Shown: positions 34,286 to 47,602, numbered from the stretch's first letter. The stretch is DNA of 64,000 nucleotides from Meloidogyne chitwoodi (GCA_015183035.1 JACZZP010000015.1:1488001-1552000), one strand, 5' to 3'. A program made the numbers and translations. The notes: generated from the sequence alone by a model not told the origin.

Positions 34286-36054
34286 TTAAGTCGAAATACA
34301 TTTTACTATATTTCTACAACCTTTTAATACTTTTTCCCAATGAACAACTGCTTGAATTAATGCTTTTATTGAACCTTCTACATTTTTAACCAATTGATCA
34401 CATAGCAAATCATCATAACATATGTGATGAAATATACTTATAATATTTATCCAAATATTGCCTAGCTAAAAAATAGTGTTAATATTATAATTTAAATTTA
34501 TTTCATTTTTTAATATTTTTAAATGTTAACCAAAAGTAGGTAAAAAGTTTTTTTTATTTTTAAGGGATCAGTAAATTAACGATAAATTACAGTCGAAAAT
34601 TTACCTCAGTAATTTTACCCACCATTATCTCACAGAATTCACAAGGAACTCTTTCCATTTTAAAAATGGAGTCATATTTGTCTGCACTAAAATTAAATAA
34701 AATATTTATTTTGTTCCAATTTTAGTAAATATATAAGTATTTAAAATAATCTTGGGATTAAAAATTCAAGAAATATTGTTTAATCAGAATTTAAATAAAA
34801 TTTAATTTTCTACATAAATTCTTTAAAAGTATTTATAAATTAATTAATAATTTTATAAAAACTTCTTACTCTTTTCTACAAGAACTAGTTATTGATGTGC
34901 ATAAAATACGTTCATCAATAAATATATGAACAGTTTTGATGATATTTTTAATAATTATTTCAACAAATATTTCACAAACTTTAGCATTTTGTTGTTTTCT
35001 GCAGAAATGACTAACAAGGTTATCATTTATTAAATCTGATACATTTAAACCCTAAAATTTTATAAAAAATCAAATTAAAGGTTTTCTCTCATTCTCCATT
35101 GTGGAACTGTTTAAATTTAATTTTTTTTAGAAGTTTTTGTAATTTTTTATGAAATTTTGATAATTATTTTACATCAAAAACAGTTCACATCCTCTAAGGA
35201 ATTATTTAACAAAAGAGGAAGGAAAGTAACAAAATCATAAGAGACTCAAAATATTTATAAAAGGAATATAAAATATTTTTATATTATTAAATTAATTTAT
35301 TTATTTAAAAATAAATAAATTAATTTACAAGAGTTGACGTTGAAGCTAGTAACTTGCAGTCACTACATTTATCTTCACTGATATCTTCTCTAAAATATTC
35401 ATTGGAGCTTATTTTGTATTTGCTGAATAACGAATTCATATTAATTTTGTTTTAAATTAAATTAGGTATAATTAAATATTTCTATTAAATAATAAGATAA
35501 AAAATATTTTTAAATCTTTTAGTCAATTTATTATTTTAATTTATAAATTTAAAATTTTCAAGTAAAAAAATTTTAAAATAAAATTAAAACACTTACTTTT
35601 CTTTTTTAAATATTAAATATAAATCATGAAAGTTTTTTATCATATTTTGTGTTAAATTATTTAAAGAAGTAAATTCATATTTTAATATTTTATTATATTC
35701 ATCAGAATCTTCCATATTTTTATAATCTAAAAAAAACTTAAAATTTTTAATATTTTTAAATTAATATTTTTTATATCAAAAAATACCAAAGTAGGCCTTA
35801 ATGTATAATTTTTGGTTAATTATATTTTAAGGAATAAAAATAATAAATTAAAAAATTAAACATTATTAAATAAATGATTTTTTTTTTAATTTGCTTTTGT
35901 TTAATTTCCTCTAGAGAAATTTTAGTATTAATAAGTGAAATACTTAGGTATTAAATTTTTTTTATAAAAATATTATAGTACATTTATTTTTTTCATTTAA
36001 TACAATTGCATTGGTCATAACAGCAATTGAAAATAAAATAATAATAAAATTCAT
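34286..36054 (-). CDS. Secreted protein with two saposin-B type domains
   Basis: Exons read in order on the minus strand. The first, near 36020-36054, encodes a signal peptide (MNFIIILFSIAVMTNA). The next, near 35610-35730, is helical (DEYNKILKYEFTSLNNL). Then 35330-35440 has DKCSDCKLLAS, and 34870-35055 has SHFCRKQQNAKVCEIFVEII and LCTSITSSCRKE. A further exon at 34604-34688 gives VPCEFCEIMVGKITE. The last exon has ICYDDLLCDQLVKN and WEKVLKGCRNIVKCIST, and ends at 34286. Each half shows the saposin order C-x2-C ... C-x7-C ... C-x-C pairs and amphipathic helices. Saposin-like proteins bind or disrupt lipids, and nematode forms (caenopores) are antimicrobial. The link between the signal exon and the next exon could not be settled. 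Confidence 0.55.
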
Positions 36055-36180
36055 TTAATATTTTTTAAAAGTATTAAATTAAATAAAAATTTGAATATTT
36101 TTGGTTTGTGTAGTCCACCCTAAAAATGTTAAATATTTATATAAAATAAAGAATAATATAATAATTATTTCAAAATGTTA

Positions 36181-37039
36181 TACTTAGGGTGAGTCATAAA
36201 AAATGAGCCACCTTAAAAAACATGTTTTCATTGGGATCGAATGAATCAAAATCAATTCATTCGATGAAATATATTGTCCCCATAAATCTGGCAGCTTTTA
36301 GATTTCATTTTTGTGCCAGCTTGCCGATTTATATCAAAAAATTGCTGACAGACGTCCCCTAATTATTGAGTTGTATTCCACGAAGGAAACGCTTGAACGG
36401 ACCGAACAAAAATTAATAATATAGGGGAAGATTAGGGCTATAAGCATATGAGTGAGAAGTTCCTATCCCAGCTTCTGAATTTTTTAGAGAGTAATATGCA
36501 AAAACGTGGTTGCTGGCGTCAACCTGAGGATTATGAAAATTTTTGTGAATGGCGGAAATATAGCTGACAATTAAGACCCGAGTACTTTAAAGATTTTAAA
36601 AATACTTTTGGTGGGATTCTTCTCGATGGCTCTGAGTACAGCTTCAAATCCGTCGATGCTAGGCGTAAAAGCTTAGGTTGCGCTAGAGACTCGTGTTACC
36701 GTAAAAAAATTTTTTGAAACATTTTTCCGTCGTGGATCTATAGAAAACATCCTGACCTAGAACTCTATTAATGTTTTTAGTTGCCTGCTCTGCTGTAAGC
36801 CCAGCTAAAATTTTCTAAGCATGCGCGCGCGAACTTGATTATTTGGCAGTATTTTTCAAAAATCAGTAACAAATCGTATGAGCTATATAAAAATAAAATA
36901 TAAATGCCACTAGGAAGTGCAAAGAATGGTCTATCGAATGACATATAGATCTTTCCAAATGGACCAGCAACAGTGAAGATAAAAATTTTCTTGTAATGCA
37001 CATTCGAGGTGGCGCATTTTTTATGACTCACCTTAAGTA
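36181..37039. mobile_element. Tc1/mariner-type non-autonomous element, 0.86 kb
   Basis: The ends are 33-bp inverted repeats with two differences: left TACTTAGGGTGAGTCATAAA continuing to 36213, right the complement of 37007-37039. Both ends include a terminal TA, consistent with TA target duplication. Internal DNA is richer in GC than its surroundings. It shows short, unconvincing reading frames, so it is either a deleted autonomous element or a MITE. Confidence 0.78.
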
Positions 37040-38443
37040 TATTATATATATACCTTCAAGATTTTTATCAGTATTAATGAATTATTTTAGGCTAAGTATT
37101 CCACTTATTCATACAATTATTTAACCTTTTTTATATATAAATATGACCTTTTATTATATTTTATATTATTAAACATTTATTTTCCAATGATTGATAAAAG
37201 GCAATATTAATATAAATTTTTATTAAATATTCCTAATATTAATATTTTGAAAAATTTAATGTTAAATTGCATAAATGTAATGTTATATACGTTATTTCAT
37301 AAATAAATAACCAATTACATAAAATGAATATTATTTTAATAGTTTTTATTTTTAAATATTTAAACAAAAAATTAAATTTAAAATTTATCACTTTGATTTT
37401 TTAATTATAAATAAACTTTTATATATTTTTGATTATATTTACTTTTTTATTTATGAATTTTTTTAGTATTCTCAAAATATTTTTTCAAATTTGTTATTAA
37501 TTTTTACATTTTTAATAAATTTTTTAAAATATTATTTCAATTAAGTTTGAAAGTAGAAGAAATAATTATAAAAAATAGTAAAAGAAGGAAATAATTTATC
37601 TTAACATTTCTTTAAAATAAAGAATTATTTATTATCCACCTAATCTTAAACTTTTAAATAATTTTTTATATAAAAACTATTATTTCTTAAAAATTAAATA
37701 AATAAAGCCTTTAATAGGTTTTAAAAAATTAAGTTAACTAATTAATTATAATACAAATAAATTTAATTTTATCTAAAAAATTTATTTATTTTTTATAATT
37801 ATAAAAAATAGTTAAAAATATAAAAAATAAAAATAATATTAATTTGTTTTTAGAGAGATTTTTAAAGAAAATTCGAGTTCCGAAATTTTGGGCCACCACA
37901 GCTAAAATCCAACAATGTGGGGGACGAAAAGTTGAGCCACGAAGTTCGATTTGTTACAAACAAAAAATGATTTTTATTTTAAATAAAAAATATGAGACAT
38001 TTAAAAGAGAAAATAATATTCTTTCTTCTCTTTTATTTTTAATTAAAAATAAGAAAAATTTAAAAAAAAATTTATCATTTCATTTTAAAAATGAAGGCAC
38101 AATTTAAATAATTTAAGTAAAAAAAATAAACCGGAGTATATAAATATATCTTTTTGCAAAATATAGCAAAAAAGAGAAGGTCAAAAGAGAATATAAAAAA
38201 CCGGCATGAGAGTCAAAATAAAAATAGAAAAAGGAGAATTCTAATCAAAATTTTTTAATTTTTTACAACAATAAGTTAAAAATAGAATTATCCTTTTTAA
38301 TTAAAAAATAATTTAAGCAAGTGAAAAATTATATAAAATATTTTAAATTAATTGATAATCTCAAACAGTCAAAAAATAATAAAAATATCTATACACCTTT
38401 TAGAAAAATAAATTAAAAAAATATTTATTTTATTTATTTAACC
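37040..38443. other. Intergenic, AT-rich
   Basis: No gene. 37850-37960 is a less AT-rich island with stops in all likely frames and may be repeat debris. Confidence 0.5.
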
Positions 38444-40948
38444 TTAGTCTCTTGGTGTTTTCATTTCTACATCTTCCTTAATTTCCTCTTCTTTTTCCTT
38501 ATTTTTATTAATATCATCTTCAGTTGAACTACTAGCTTGTGAAGTAGTACTACTACTACTTTTATCTTTGGCACTACGTCTACTATTAGTTACATCAACT
38601 AATTTATCCAAACAACCAACAGCACCAAAATAACCTTCATGAATTAAAAATAAAGCTTTTTTTGTTCCATTTGACCAAAAATTCATTGCATGAGCAAGTA
38701 AACGGGCAGCAATTGGATTAACACGAAGAAAATTACCTAAAAATATTTTTAATTAAAATTTTAAATGTTCCAAAAATATTTTTTTCAATAAAATAAAAAA
38801 AATACCAGCAAAAACAATTCTATCAATTCCATGATGATTGGCTATATTTAATGCAATTGATCCAATATTATTTGCAGTAGTTACTAATGCTGAACAAGCT
38901 AAATCCTCTTTTTTAACATTTTTAGAGTCTTCTTTGCTCAATATTTTCCCAAAACTTTAAAAATATATTTATTAAACAAAAATATTATCAAAAATAAAAA
39001 AACCTTGCAGCAATAGTACCACTAGGCAATCCAGCAGCATCATAATCTTTTCCATAAATATCTCCAACCAATTTATCCAATTTTTTGTTGTCACCTTTAG
39101 TTGCCAATTCAATCGCTTCCTCAAAAGTTTCACAACCACAAAGCCAAAAACAAAGTCCTTGAAAAAATCCGCCTCCAATTGAAGAACCACTTACACGTTT
39201 AAAATCATTGTGGGAGCGAACGAGAACAATAGAAACACCTGAACCAATATTGCAAACAATATATGGATATTGAAGACCTAAAATAATAATAATTATTGTT
39301 TATTAACTAAATTTTGTAATTTTAATAATAAAACCTTCTGGAGGTGGACATTTTTTGTCATCATGAATATGATCAGTTGTTGAACATCGAGCACTTGACC
39401 AACGCCTGAACACAAAAAGAAAATACGATGAAATGGATTACTAAAATTATATAAATTATTTTTAGGAATTCAGTTTTTGTTTAAAAATTTAGAAAATTTG
39501 CTTTTTGAAGTGAAATTATGAAAAATATTAAAAAAACTAACCAAATAACTTTTTTGAAGTCATCGCTTAAAGGATTGTCGTAATAGTAACATTCGTCCAA
39601 ATTATTTTGTGCTACAAATTCAATGCCTAAAAAGCAGAAATTAATTAATATTTAATTTAAAATAAACCTTTAATCAAAGATCTCATTTCCTCTGCTTTAT
39701 GAAAAACCATTCCAAGTTCCTAAAATTCAAATATAAAAATAAATAAAGAAAATAAATTTCAAAACCTCTTCAGCTACTTTAGCATATTTTTCAGCACCGC
39801 CACCAGTTGCACAAACTGTGCTACTCATTTGGGCAAATCCTTTATCTTTAACCAAATGGACAAAATTCATCATACGATCGGTGGGAAAACGGATAAAGTG
39901 GATTATGCCTGTACGGTCCTAAAAAATTATTTTTAAACTACTAAAAAAGAAAATGAAAAGAGAAATCAAAAGAAATCACAGATCTTACAGATTCAATTTT
40001 AAAATTGAAAAATAAATTTAAAAAATTAAACAAACATTAATTTTAACTCCAGACAATTCCAAATTAACATCTCTAACACCAGTTTCTCCATAAGCTTTAT
40101 TTGTTGTCAAATAGCGATGAATAGTCTTTTCACGCATTTGTTCATCAGGAGTTTCAATAAATTCATCATGATCAGTTGGTTCAAAATAAACTAATTTAGT
40201 TAATGTCCCTCCAATGTCAATACCAAACCAAGGCATTGCTAAAAAATAATTTAAAAAAGGTTAATATTTAAATTTTCAAATTTATTTATTTTCCCACTCA
40301 CGACATTCAGAAAAATTGCATAAGGAAAAAATACGGCGTCTTTTAATTTTTCTTTGTTGTTCATTAATATTTCCATTACTATTAAATATTAAAATATTAA
40401 CAGAATTTGGAATTGATACTTGTGTATCAGGAATAAATTTTTGTTTCGATTTCATTTTTATTAAAAATTATTCAAGGCAAAAAAATTATAAAAATCAGGC
40501 AATATTTAAAGAAAAACAAAATATTAAATTTTTAGGAAATAATTTTCGTCTCATTCTTGAGAAAAATAAATTTCATACTAAAAATAATAAAATGTGATAA
40601 GCACGGGAAAGACACAAACCAGTGGAGAGAAAGAATGTCGTGAGGTGTCGTCATTTAATTAATATAATTATTATTGTAAAGATGAGGCCATTATTCGATA
40701 ATTACTTTTTAATAATTTTTGAGAAAAAAACATTAAAAAATTTGTAAACAATTTAAAAAATAAAAAACAATCACTTACGAGGAACTGAAATGGATGGCTT
40801 CCGTTTGAGTTGTTTTCGTTTCTGAGCAATTCCAGATGAATCAGAGGTCCCTTAAAATTGTTATTATTATTAAATATTAAAAAATGTTCAAAATTTTATA
40901 AAAAAATCAAAAACAATTTCAGTTACTTTTAGAAGTGTTTGTTGACAT
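38444..40948 (-). CDS. pnk-1: Pantothenate kinase (PANK type II)
   Basis: Catalyses the first, rate-limiting step of CoA synthesis: ATP-dependent phosphorylation of pantothenate. A short first exon (ATG at 40948) and a second (about 40790-40850, [17 protein letters not shown]) splice to the core exon, giving [19 protein letters not shown], which matches the conserved PANK start with its phosphate-binding glycines. Later exons hold [56 protein letters not shown] and [20 protein letters not shown], all typical of the eukaryotic acetyl-CoA-regulated fold. It ends in an unusual Ser/Glu/Lys-rich tail ([15 protein letters not shown]) beyond the fold. Intact in frame. The upstream exons were joined from splice phase only. 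Confidence 0.9.
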
Positions 40949-41443
40949 TTAAGCAAATAAATGTATTATTAAATTAATAAAAATAAAGTCAATAAAAAAA
41001 TAAAATGCTGAGAAAATTAGAAATTTTCTTAAAAATATTAAGAATAAATTTTGAACAAAAAATATCAAAAAAGTAAATAAATAAAAATCCAACAAAAAAT
41101 AATTCAATTGACTATTTATTTAATATGCACTTTGAAATATTCAATTTAAACATATATCGCCAAACAGGCGAAAATTAAAAAATTTTAATTTTTAAATCTT
41201 GTTTATTAAGGATAGCGAGTAATTTATAGAATTAATTAATTAATTATGTAGTGAAAACTGCTGAATAACAAACAAACTTTATTCAAATAATATAGAGGCA
41301 TACATATATATATATAATCACCTAATTAAAATTATATAATTAAGGAGAATTTTGTCTAAAAACAATTATACACCTAGCAATAAAAACTCATTTATTTTGA
41401 TTAAAATCATTTATTTGATATTATTTTCTTCTTCTTCATCTTC
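40949..41443. other. Intergenic between pnk-1 and the membrane-protein gene
   Basis: AT-rich; no gene. A TA microsatellite at 41300-41320. Confidence 0.5.
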
Positions 41444-43082
41444 TTAATCCACTTTAGTACTAGGAACATCAACTCCACTTGCAGCTTTAGAATGTTTACG
41501 ATTCATTTTTGTTCCAGTAGAAGGAGAACGTTTAGGTTTTATAGAAGTATATGTTCCCCCAATATTAGTTGCATTTGGAAAATTAGAACCTGTTCGTTTA
41601 GTACGAACAGTGGCATGTCCTGTTTTATCTTTATCCTTCCCTCGCAATACAAAGAACCATATTAGAAAGCAAATGACCAATAAAACCCTTTTAAATTTAT
41701 TAAATATTTAATTTATTTATTCTTTTAAAAACTTACATTGTAATACCAACAATAATCATAATTATGGTAACTATGCCAATTCCTGAACCCTCAGTCTGTT
41801 TTGGTTTTATAGTAGTTTTAGCAGTGGAAGATTCATTAGTAGAACTGATATTAATGTTTGATGATATTGTAGTTATATAGTTTTTAGTAGTTGGAGGAAT
41901 TGAAGGAACGATAAGTTGGAAGTGTTTTTTATCCTTTAGACAAAAATTAAAATAATTAAAAAAATAAAATTGAAATTACAAATTTGATGAACATTTTGTT
42001 ACATTCTTGCATTGATGCATTATCATCACAGTTTTTCCCTGGATTATCCTTGCAAAAAGTTTTCTGCATTGTTTCTCGCATAGCTTTAACTGGCATAATG
42101 TGGAAAGTAAGAAGGCTTTTCAAGTTTTCGTCTTTATACGTTTTGTCCACAATATTCCATCTTTCTGGTTTAGAAAGCTTCTTGTAACAAGAAGTGGAAA
42201 GAGAATTGTATTTTGCTTTTTCGAAACCAAACTTTTCTCCATTGATCAAAAGCTTGAAGGATGCTTCTTTAAGATCAGTATCACTTTCAATTATTCCTAG
42301 ATCGCCTTTAAATTCATCACCAACTAAATTTAAATTAATTAGATGAATAAAAAAATTAAATTTTCCTACCAGTATTTATAAAGTAAAGGAAATTATATTT
42401 TGATTTAAACATATTTTCCATCCACTCTTTCCATCCGATTGAGTACAAAACCTTATTATTGAAGCATCCTTCCTTACATTTTCCTTTATCACTGCAATCA
42501 CTGTCTTTGCCTTCTTTGGGTCCATTCTTTAATTCCTTAAATTCCTCATTTGTGAGACTGAAAGCAAACGATAACCTTAAATAATAAAAATTTATTAAAT
42601 AAAAAAATAATTAATTTACACATTATCCATGAACATAACATTTAAGCCAACTGTCTTAACACCAAATTTATCAATGCAATTAGTCAAACTGCCAGTGTTC
42701 TGAATTCCAAATTCCAATGAGATTTCACCTTCTTTCTTTGTGACAAAATCAACAGAACAGCCATTTTTCTTTGTTTTTGAATCCTTTTTATACCAAAGTA
42801 TTCTATTTAAAAAATTAAAGTATTTTAGATTATTTATTAATTTTATACTTACATATTTTTGTTAGCATCCATTTCAACGTCACATGAGCCATCCAATTTC
42901 ATATATCTTTTAATGTCATCATCATTTTTGGCAATCATTGTATTTCCTTTTAATTCTGTAATCTCTCCGTTAACCATCTTATGTTTGCCATGTCCAACAA
43001 CAGATTCACAATTAACACTTCCAAAGACCAACAGAGCTGCCATGAATTGCAAAAATGAAGCAATTGAGACCATTCCGAACAT
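41444..43082 (-). CDS. Type I membrane protein of unknown family, Cys-containing ectodomain
   Basis: Signal peptide (MVSIASFLQFMAALLVFGS; second Met at 43073 is the better start). The ectodomain exons contain HGKHKMVNGEITELKGN, DFVTKKEGEISLEFGIQNTG, DSDCSDKGKCKEGCFNN and SLSTSCYKKLSKPERW, then TFCKDNPGKNCDDNASMQEC. A Ser/Thr-rich stalk, a transmembrane helix (IIMIIVGITMVLLVICFLIW) and a basic tail ending GVDVPSTKVD follow. Ten or so Cys imply disulphides. No domain is recognised. The gene at 47603 is a shortened paralogue. Frame is open through all exons (41444-41690, about 41738-41935, 41980-42325, 42370-42560, 42620-42805, 42855-43082). Role unknown; it may be a surface or secretory-pathway protein. 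Confidence 0.68.
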
Positions 43083-43678
43083 GAAGTTGTAGAAATAGCA
43101 ACGATACGAAAATATTGAAGTTTTATAATTCTTTTGTGATATTTTATTTGTTTTTATACTTAATTTTATATTAATAATATTTTTTATAATATTAAAAGTT
43201 GGGTATTTTTTTCTATTTTTTATTTTAAAGGTTTAATAATAAATGAAATATAGGTATTTAAAAATATTCTAAACAAATTATACTTTTAATAAATAATTTT
43301 TTTAATTATTTTAATTTTAATTATAAACTGTTTTCTTAACTTTAAATTCTAAACAGATTTAAATATTTAAAATTAATCTTTAATCAATTTATTATATAAA
43401 ATTTAATTTTTTTTGATATTAAATAATTATTTTAAAAGTTTTTTTTAATCACATTCAGAAAAAAATATTTTTTAATAAATTATTGATGACTAATTAATTT
43501 TATTTTTTATTACTAGATAAATCCCATTTAATTTAATAAAAAATATTTTTAATGATATTTAATAAAATAATTACGTGTTCTAAATAAAATTGTTTTATTA
43601 TATATTTTCATTTTTAAATTAAAATAAAATTAATAAAATTAAATTATTTTATATTTTAGAAATAAAATTAAAAAAATA
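43083..43678. other. Divergent intergenic region between two secretory genes
   Basis: Very AT-rich spacer separating two divergent signal-peptide genes; likely holds both promoters. No motif is strong enough to call. Confidence 0.45.
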
Positions 43679-46600
43679 ATGAATTATTTTAATTTTGCTA
43701 ATTTTTTGTTAATTTTTATTTTGTTTTTTGTGGAAATATGTGGAGGTAAAAAATAGAAATATTAATTTGTTCCTCTTAAAATATTATTTAAATTTTAGTC
43801 AATTATATTTCTTTTATAAATTATAAGTAAATTTAAAAAATAAAAATAAATACCTAAATTAATTAAATTAAAGAAGAAGAATTATCTGAAAATGAATATG
43901 GAATATCTCCAATAACCGGAATTGATTTTACACCTGCTTGGTTAAATGAAGGGACAAAGAATGGAAATACTCCTCATGCTTATTATGCTAAAGATGGTCG
44001 TTGTGGAGTAAAAATAAAATTTAAAAAGAAATTATAAATATTTTTTTAAATTAATTTAAAGTGGTGGGATGTTAACTTAGGGAAATATGTTCAACCAACA
44101 TTAAAATATCCAAATGCTTTTGAACAAAATGATAAAGAAAAAAATGAATATACTTTGGAAAAAGGAAAACGTTTTTGTCTTTATCAATTTCACCAAGTTG
44201 CAATGGTTTTTTTTTATTAAATTAAATTTAAAAAATTATCTTTTCCAAAAACCTTTTAAAATTTATTTTTTATTAAGAAAAATTTAAAAAATTAAAATTA
44301 GCAAAAAAAATATAAAATTGAGTAAATAAAAAAACTTTTTAAAAATTTAATATTTTTAAAATTTGGAAAGATTTTTATATTTTAATAAGTAAAAAATATT
44401 AATTATTTATTTAAAGCAGCCTCTCTGCGGTGATGAATGGTATTCACAAATTAAATATTGTGCTATGGTAAATTATTTATTTTTTATAAAATTATATTAA
44501 TATATTTTTATTTAAATTTAGGTAGATTTTTATAAAAATTTGGCACCTCATCCTGTTAAAATTGGAAATACTAATTCTGGTAATATTTATTTATTTATTT
44601 ATTTAATTATTATTTATTTTAATTTTTTATTTAATTTAATTCAGTAATTTTAGAGAAAATAATAATTAAAAATAAGAAATATATATAAATATTTAAATTT
44701 AAAAACAAAATATAATTATTTAAAATTAAGGTAAATAACCAGTTGGCGGTCTACCTGTCCGCAAAGAGAATTCGCTCTTTTCTTTCCTTCTCTTGCATTT
44801 TTTGCGTTAGGAGAAGTGCACGCTTATTTTTCCTCTACACTTTAATATGCGCCTTTTGGCACTTGGAAAGAAAGGGATAAAATAATTAAAATTAATTAAT
44901 AATAAAGTGAAAATATATTTATTTTAAAAGTGACCAAAGATTAATAATCAGAGAACATAAATTTGTGACAACCTTCTCAACTATATTTATAGAAGATCAG
45001 TTGGATAACAACCTTTTATGGGATTATAATGGGGATAAAAACAAGTAAAATGTATTTTGGTAGTTCAGTTTCTGTAATATGTCTCATCTGACGGACAATT
45101 CTGAACCTTAATCACTTTATTATTAATTAATTTTAATTATTTTATCTCTTTCTTTCCAAGTGCCAAAAGGCATATTACAGTGTAGAGGAAAAATAAGCGT
45201 GCACTTCTCCTAACGCCAAAAATGCAAGAGAAGGAAAGAAAAGAGCGAATTCTCTTTGCGGACAGGTAGGACACCAACTGGTTATTTACCAAAATTAATT
45301 AATTTCAACTACTAAACATTATTATTTAAATTAATTATTTAAATTTATTAAATTAATAGATGCTGTTTTATTTATGATTGATGGTTGTGTTATGTGCACA
45401 GATGATGATTCTTATAATAATGAAACTAAAATAAAAATTCAACTTAAACATAAATGGAAAGGAGGTTCTTTTTTTACAAAATGTGATGAAACTCAAAATG
45501 TTGCTTCGTTAGTTTTTTTTTAATTAATTTATTAAATAATTAAAATTAATTTAAATTATATATATCACTTTTATATTTTTATTTAATTTTAAAGAGTTTA
45601 GAAAAATTATTTTTGATAAACTTTTTTGGAAAAAAAAAGATTATTGAGATATTTGGTGCCTCTTCTTCATTTTTCCTTAATTGTTGAAAATAAATATAAG
45701 AATAAATAATCTTTTTTACTTCTTTAAAATTAATTAATAAAAAATTAAAATTTAATAATTTTTATTTAAAGTGAAATAAATGTTAATTTAATAAAACAAG
45801 AATTTTATGATATTCTTGTAACAACATCTGATCCTAAAACAGCACTTATTGAAGATGTAGGAAATGCTATTAGATATCAGGCATATTTAAAGGCTTATTC
45901 TTCATCTTTTACAATTGCTGCTGTTTTATATAATAGAGTTTGTACTGGATTATTTTCGTAAATTATTCTTTATTAATTATTATAATTAAATATTAATTAT
46001 ATTAATAAACTCTCATTATAATAATAAAGGAATATAAAAAACAAAAAACATTTAAAAAGACATTCTCTGTTAGAAATAAATAAATAAATTAATTATAAAA
46101 ACATTTTGATATATATATATTAACAAATTAAAATCATTAACTTTATAGATTTACCTTAAAATGGGAGTCAGAATTAAAATTTAATTTTTATAAAAGATCT
46201 AAACAAATAATAAATTAAAAAAATATTAAATATTTATTTTTTAAAAATATTTTTAGAAAAGACGATGAATCAACTTATTTTTATAACATCCAACTTGAAG
46301 TTACACACGGGTTTTTATTTTCTTATTTATTTAAAATTATAATTAATTAATTTAAATAAGCTGTGGAATTAATAAAAAATTTACCATTGATTTAAATGAT
46401 ATTGTACCAAGCAAATTTAAGGTAATTATTTTTTAATTAATTAATTAAATATTTTAAAAATAAAATATTATAATTTTTAAATTTTATTTTAAGAATAATA
46501 TGGTTGAATTGCGTGGTATGATGTTACTTTTGACCAATTCTGAATGGTTTTATTTAATTTTTTTAGATAAAATATTATTTAAATTTTTAAAATAATTATT

Positions 46601-46778
46601 TAAAATAGCCTTTAATATTTAAAAATTAATTATAAAATTAATTTCTGAAAAATTAAAATTTTAATTTAAAAATATTTAAAGGATGCAATATTATACTGAA
46701 GGATATAAATTTGAAATGCCAAGTTCATTGCCTGATGGAAAACCTGTATATGATAATGCTAAAGGATTAGATGATTGA
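43679..46778 (+). CDS. Secreted protein of unknown family, about 370 aa
   Basis: The first exon encodes a signal peptide (YFNFANFLLIFILFFVEICG). Nine or ten more exons give GISPITGIDFTPAWLNEGTK, HAYYAKDGRCG, WWDVNLGKYVQPTLKYPNAF, GKRFCLYQFHQVAM, PLCGDEWYSQIKYCAM, VDFYKNLAPHPVKIGNTNS, VLFMIDGCVMCTDDDSYN, IEDVGNAIRYQAYLKAYS, LEVTHGCGINKKFTIDL and a C-terminus with MQYYTEGYKFEMPSSLPDG. Ten Cys are spaced through the mature part. No membrane helix follows. I do not recognise the fold. One intron carries the fold-back element at 44730-45290. Coding quality is good throughout, so the gene looks alive. It lies between two related membrane-protein genes in a cluster of secreted products. Confidence 0.66.
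44730..45290. mobile_element. Fold-back MITE with about 180-bp inverted repeats, in an intron
   Basis: 44730-44910 and 45112-45290 are long near-identical inverted repeats, both starting GGTAAATAACCAGTTGG when read inward and continuing through GACAGG/CCTGTCC, GAATTCGCTC and GTGCACGC blocks. About 200 bp of unrelated DNA separates them. The flanks share AAAATTAA, an 8-base candidate target duplication, although low complexity weakens it; hAT elements make 8. It is far GC-richer than the intron around it. No transposase is present. Confidence 0.85.
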
Positions 46779-47602
46779 AGGAAAAATATAAATTAAAAGA
46801 AAAGTTTTTTTATTTTTAAATATTTTTTAATTTTTAATATTATTATTTATTTTATATTAAATTTATTATTTTTAATTTAATTAAATTAATTTTTTATTTA
46901 ATAAATATTATTTTTTTTAATATAAAATAACACAAAGAAATAATATTTGTTGTAAAAAATTAAATTTACTTTAAACTGAATAGATAAATAATTTAAAAAA
47001 TTAAAATTATATTTTTAAATAAATATTAAAATAAAATTTTTACATTTTAAAATTTATTTTTTATTACTGAATATATGGTAGAGCGACACTCCCGGACCGA
47101 CATTTCCGGACGCCCACAAAAGCTTACAAAGAAATTAGTTTATTTCCCTCTTTAAAGGATCAATTGGTATAATAATTTATTCAACAACTTTGTAGCATGG
47201 TACTAAATATATATCCAAGTTTTGGACCAGAAGTTTGAGTCCAGAACCGTTGGTCCGGAAATGTCGGTCCGGAAGTGTCGGCCTGCCGAATATATAAATA
47301 TATCTATCAGTTTCTGAATTATTTACTTAGGAAAAAGTAATTTTTTATTCTTCCTTATTTTTTCAAAATTTTTATCTAAAATCACATTTTAATTTAAATT
47401 AATATATCCCCTTCAGAATTATCAGAAAAAAATTAAAATTAATTTTTAGAGATTAAACTAATAATTAAAATTATATAAAATACAATACAAATTTTATTTA
47501 AAAATAATAATACCTAACAACAATATATATATTTAATATTACAAAGATTATATCTTATTTTAATTAAAATCACTTTTATATAATATTTTCTTATTTATTT
47601 TC
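46779..47602. other. Intergenic, AT-rich, with one MITE
   Basis: No gene; holds the 187-bp element at 47094-47280. Confidence 0.5.
47094..47280. mobile_element. Small MITE with 28-bp inverted repeats
   Basis: 47094-47121 (CGACACTCCCGGACCGACAT onward) and 47253-47280 are reverse complements with one difference. Both hold CGGACCGACATTTCCGGA and are much more GC-rich than the core. Internal 130 bp is non-coding. Confidence 0.8.

Noticed and set aside
36777..37031. 84-aa minus-strand ORF inside the TA-flanked element
   Set aside because: It begins in the inverted repeat and shows no transposase motif (no DD34/37D-like block).
42859..43092. Plus-strand ORF opposite the membrane-protein first exon (and its twin at 48396-48692)
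   Set aside because: Both are antisense shadows of the paralogous first exons; their similarity to each other is explained by that paralogy.
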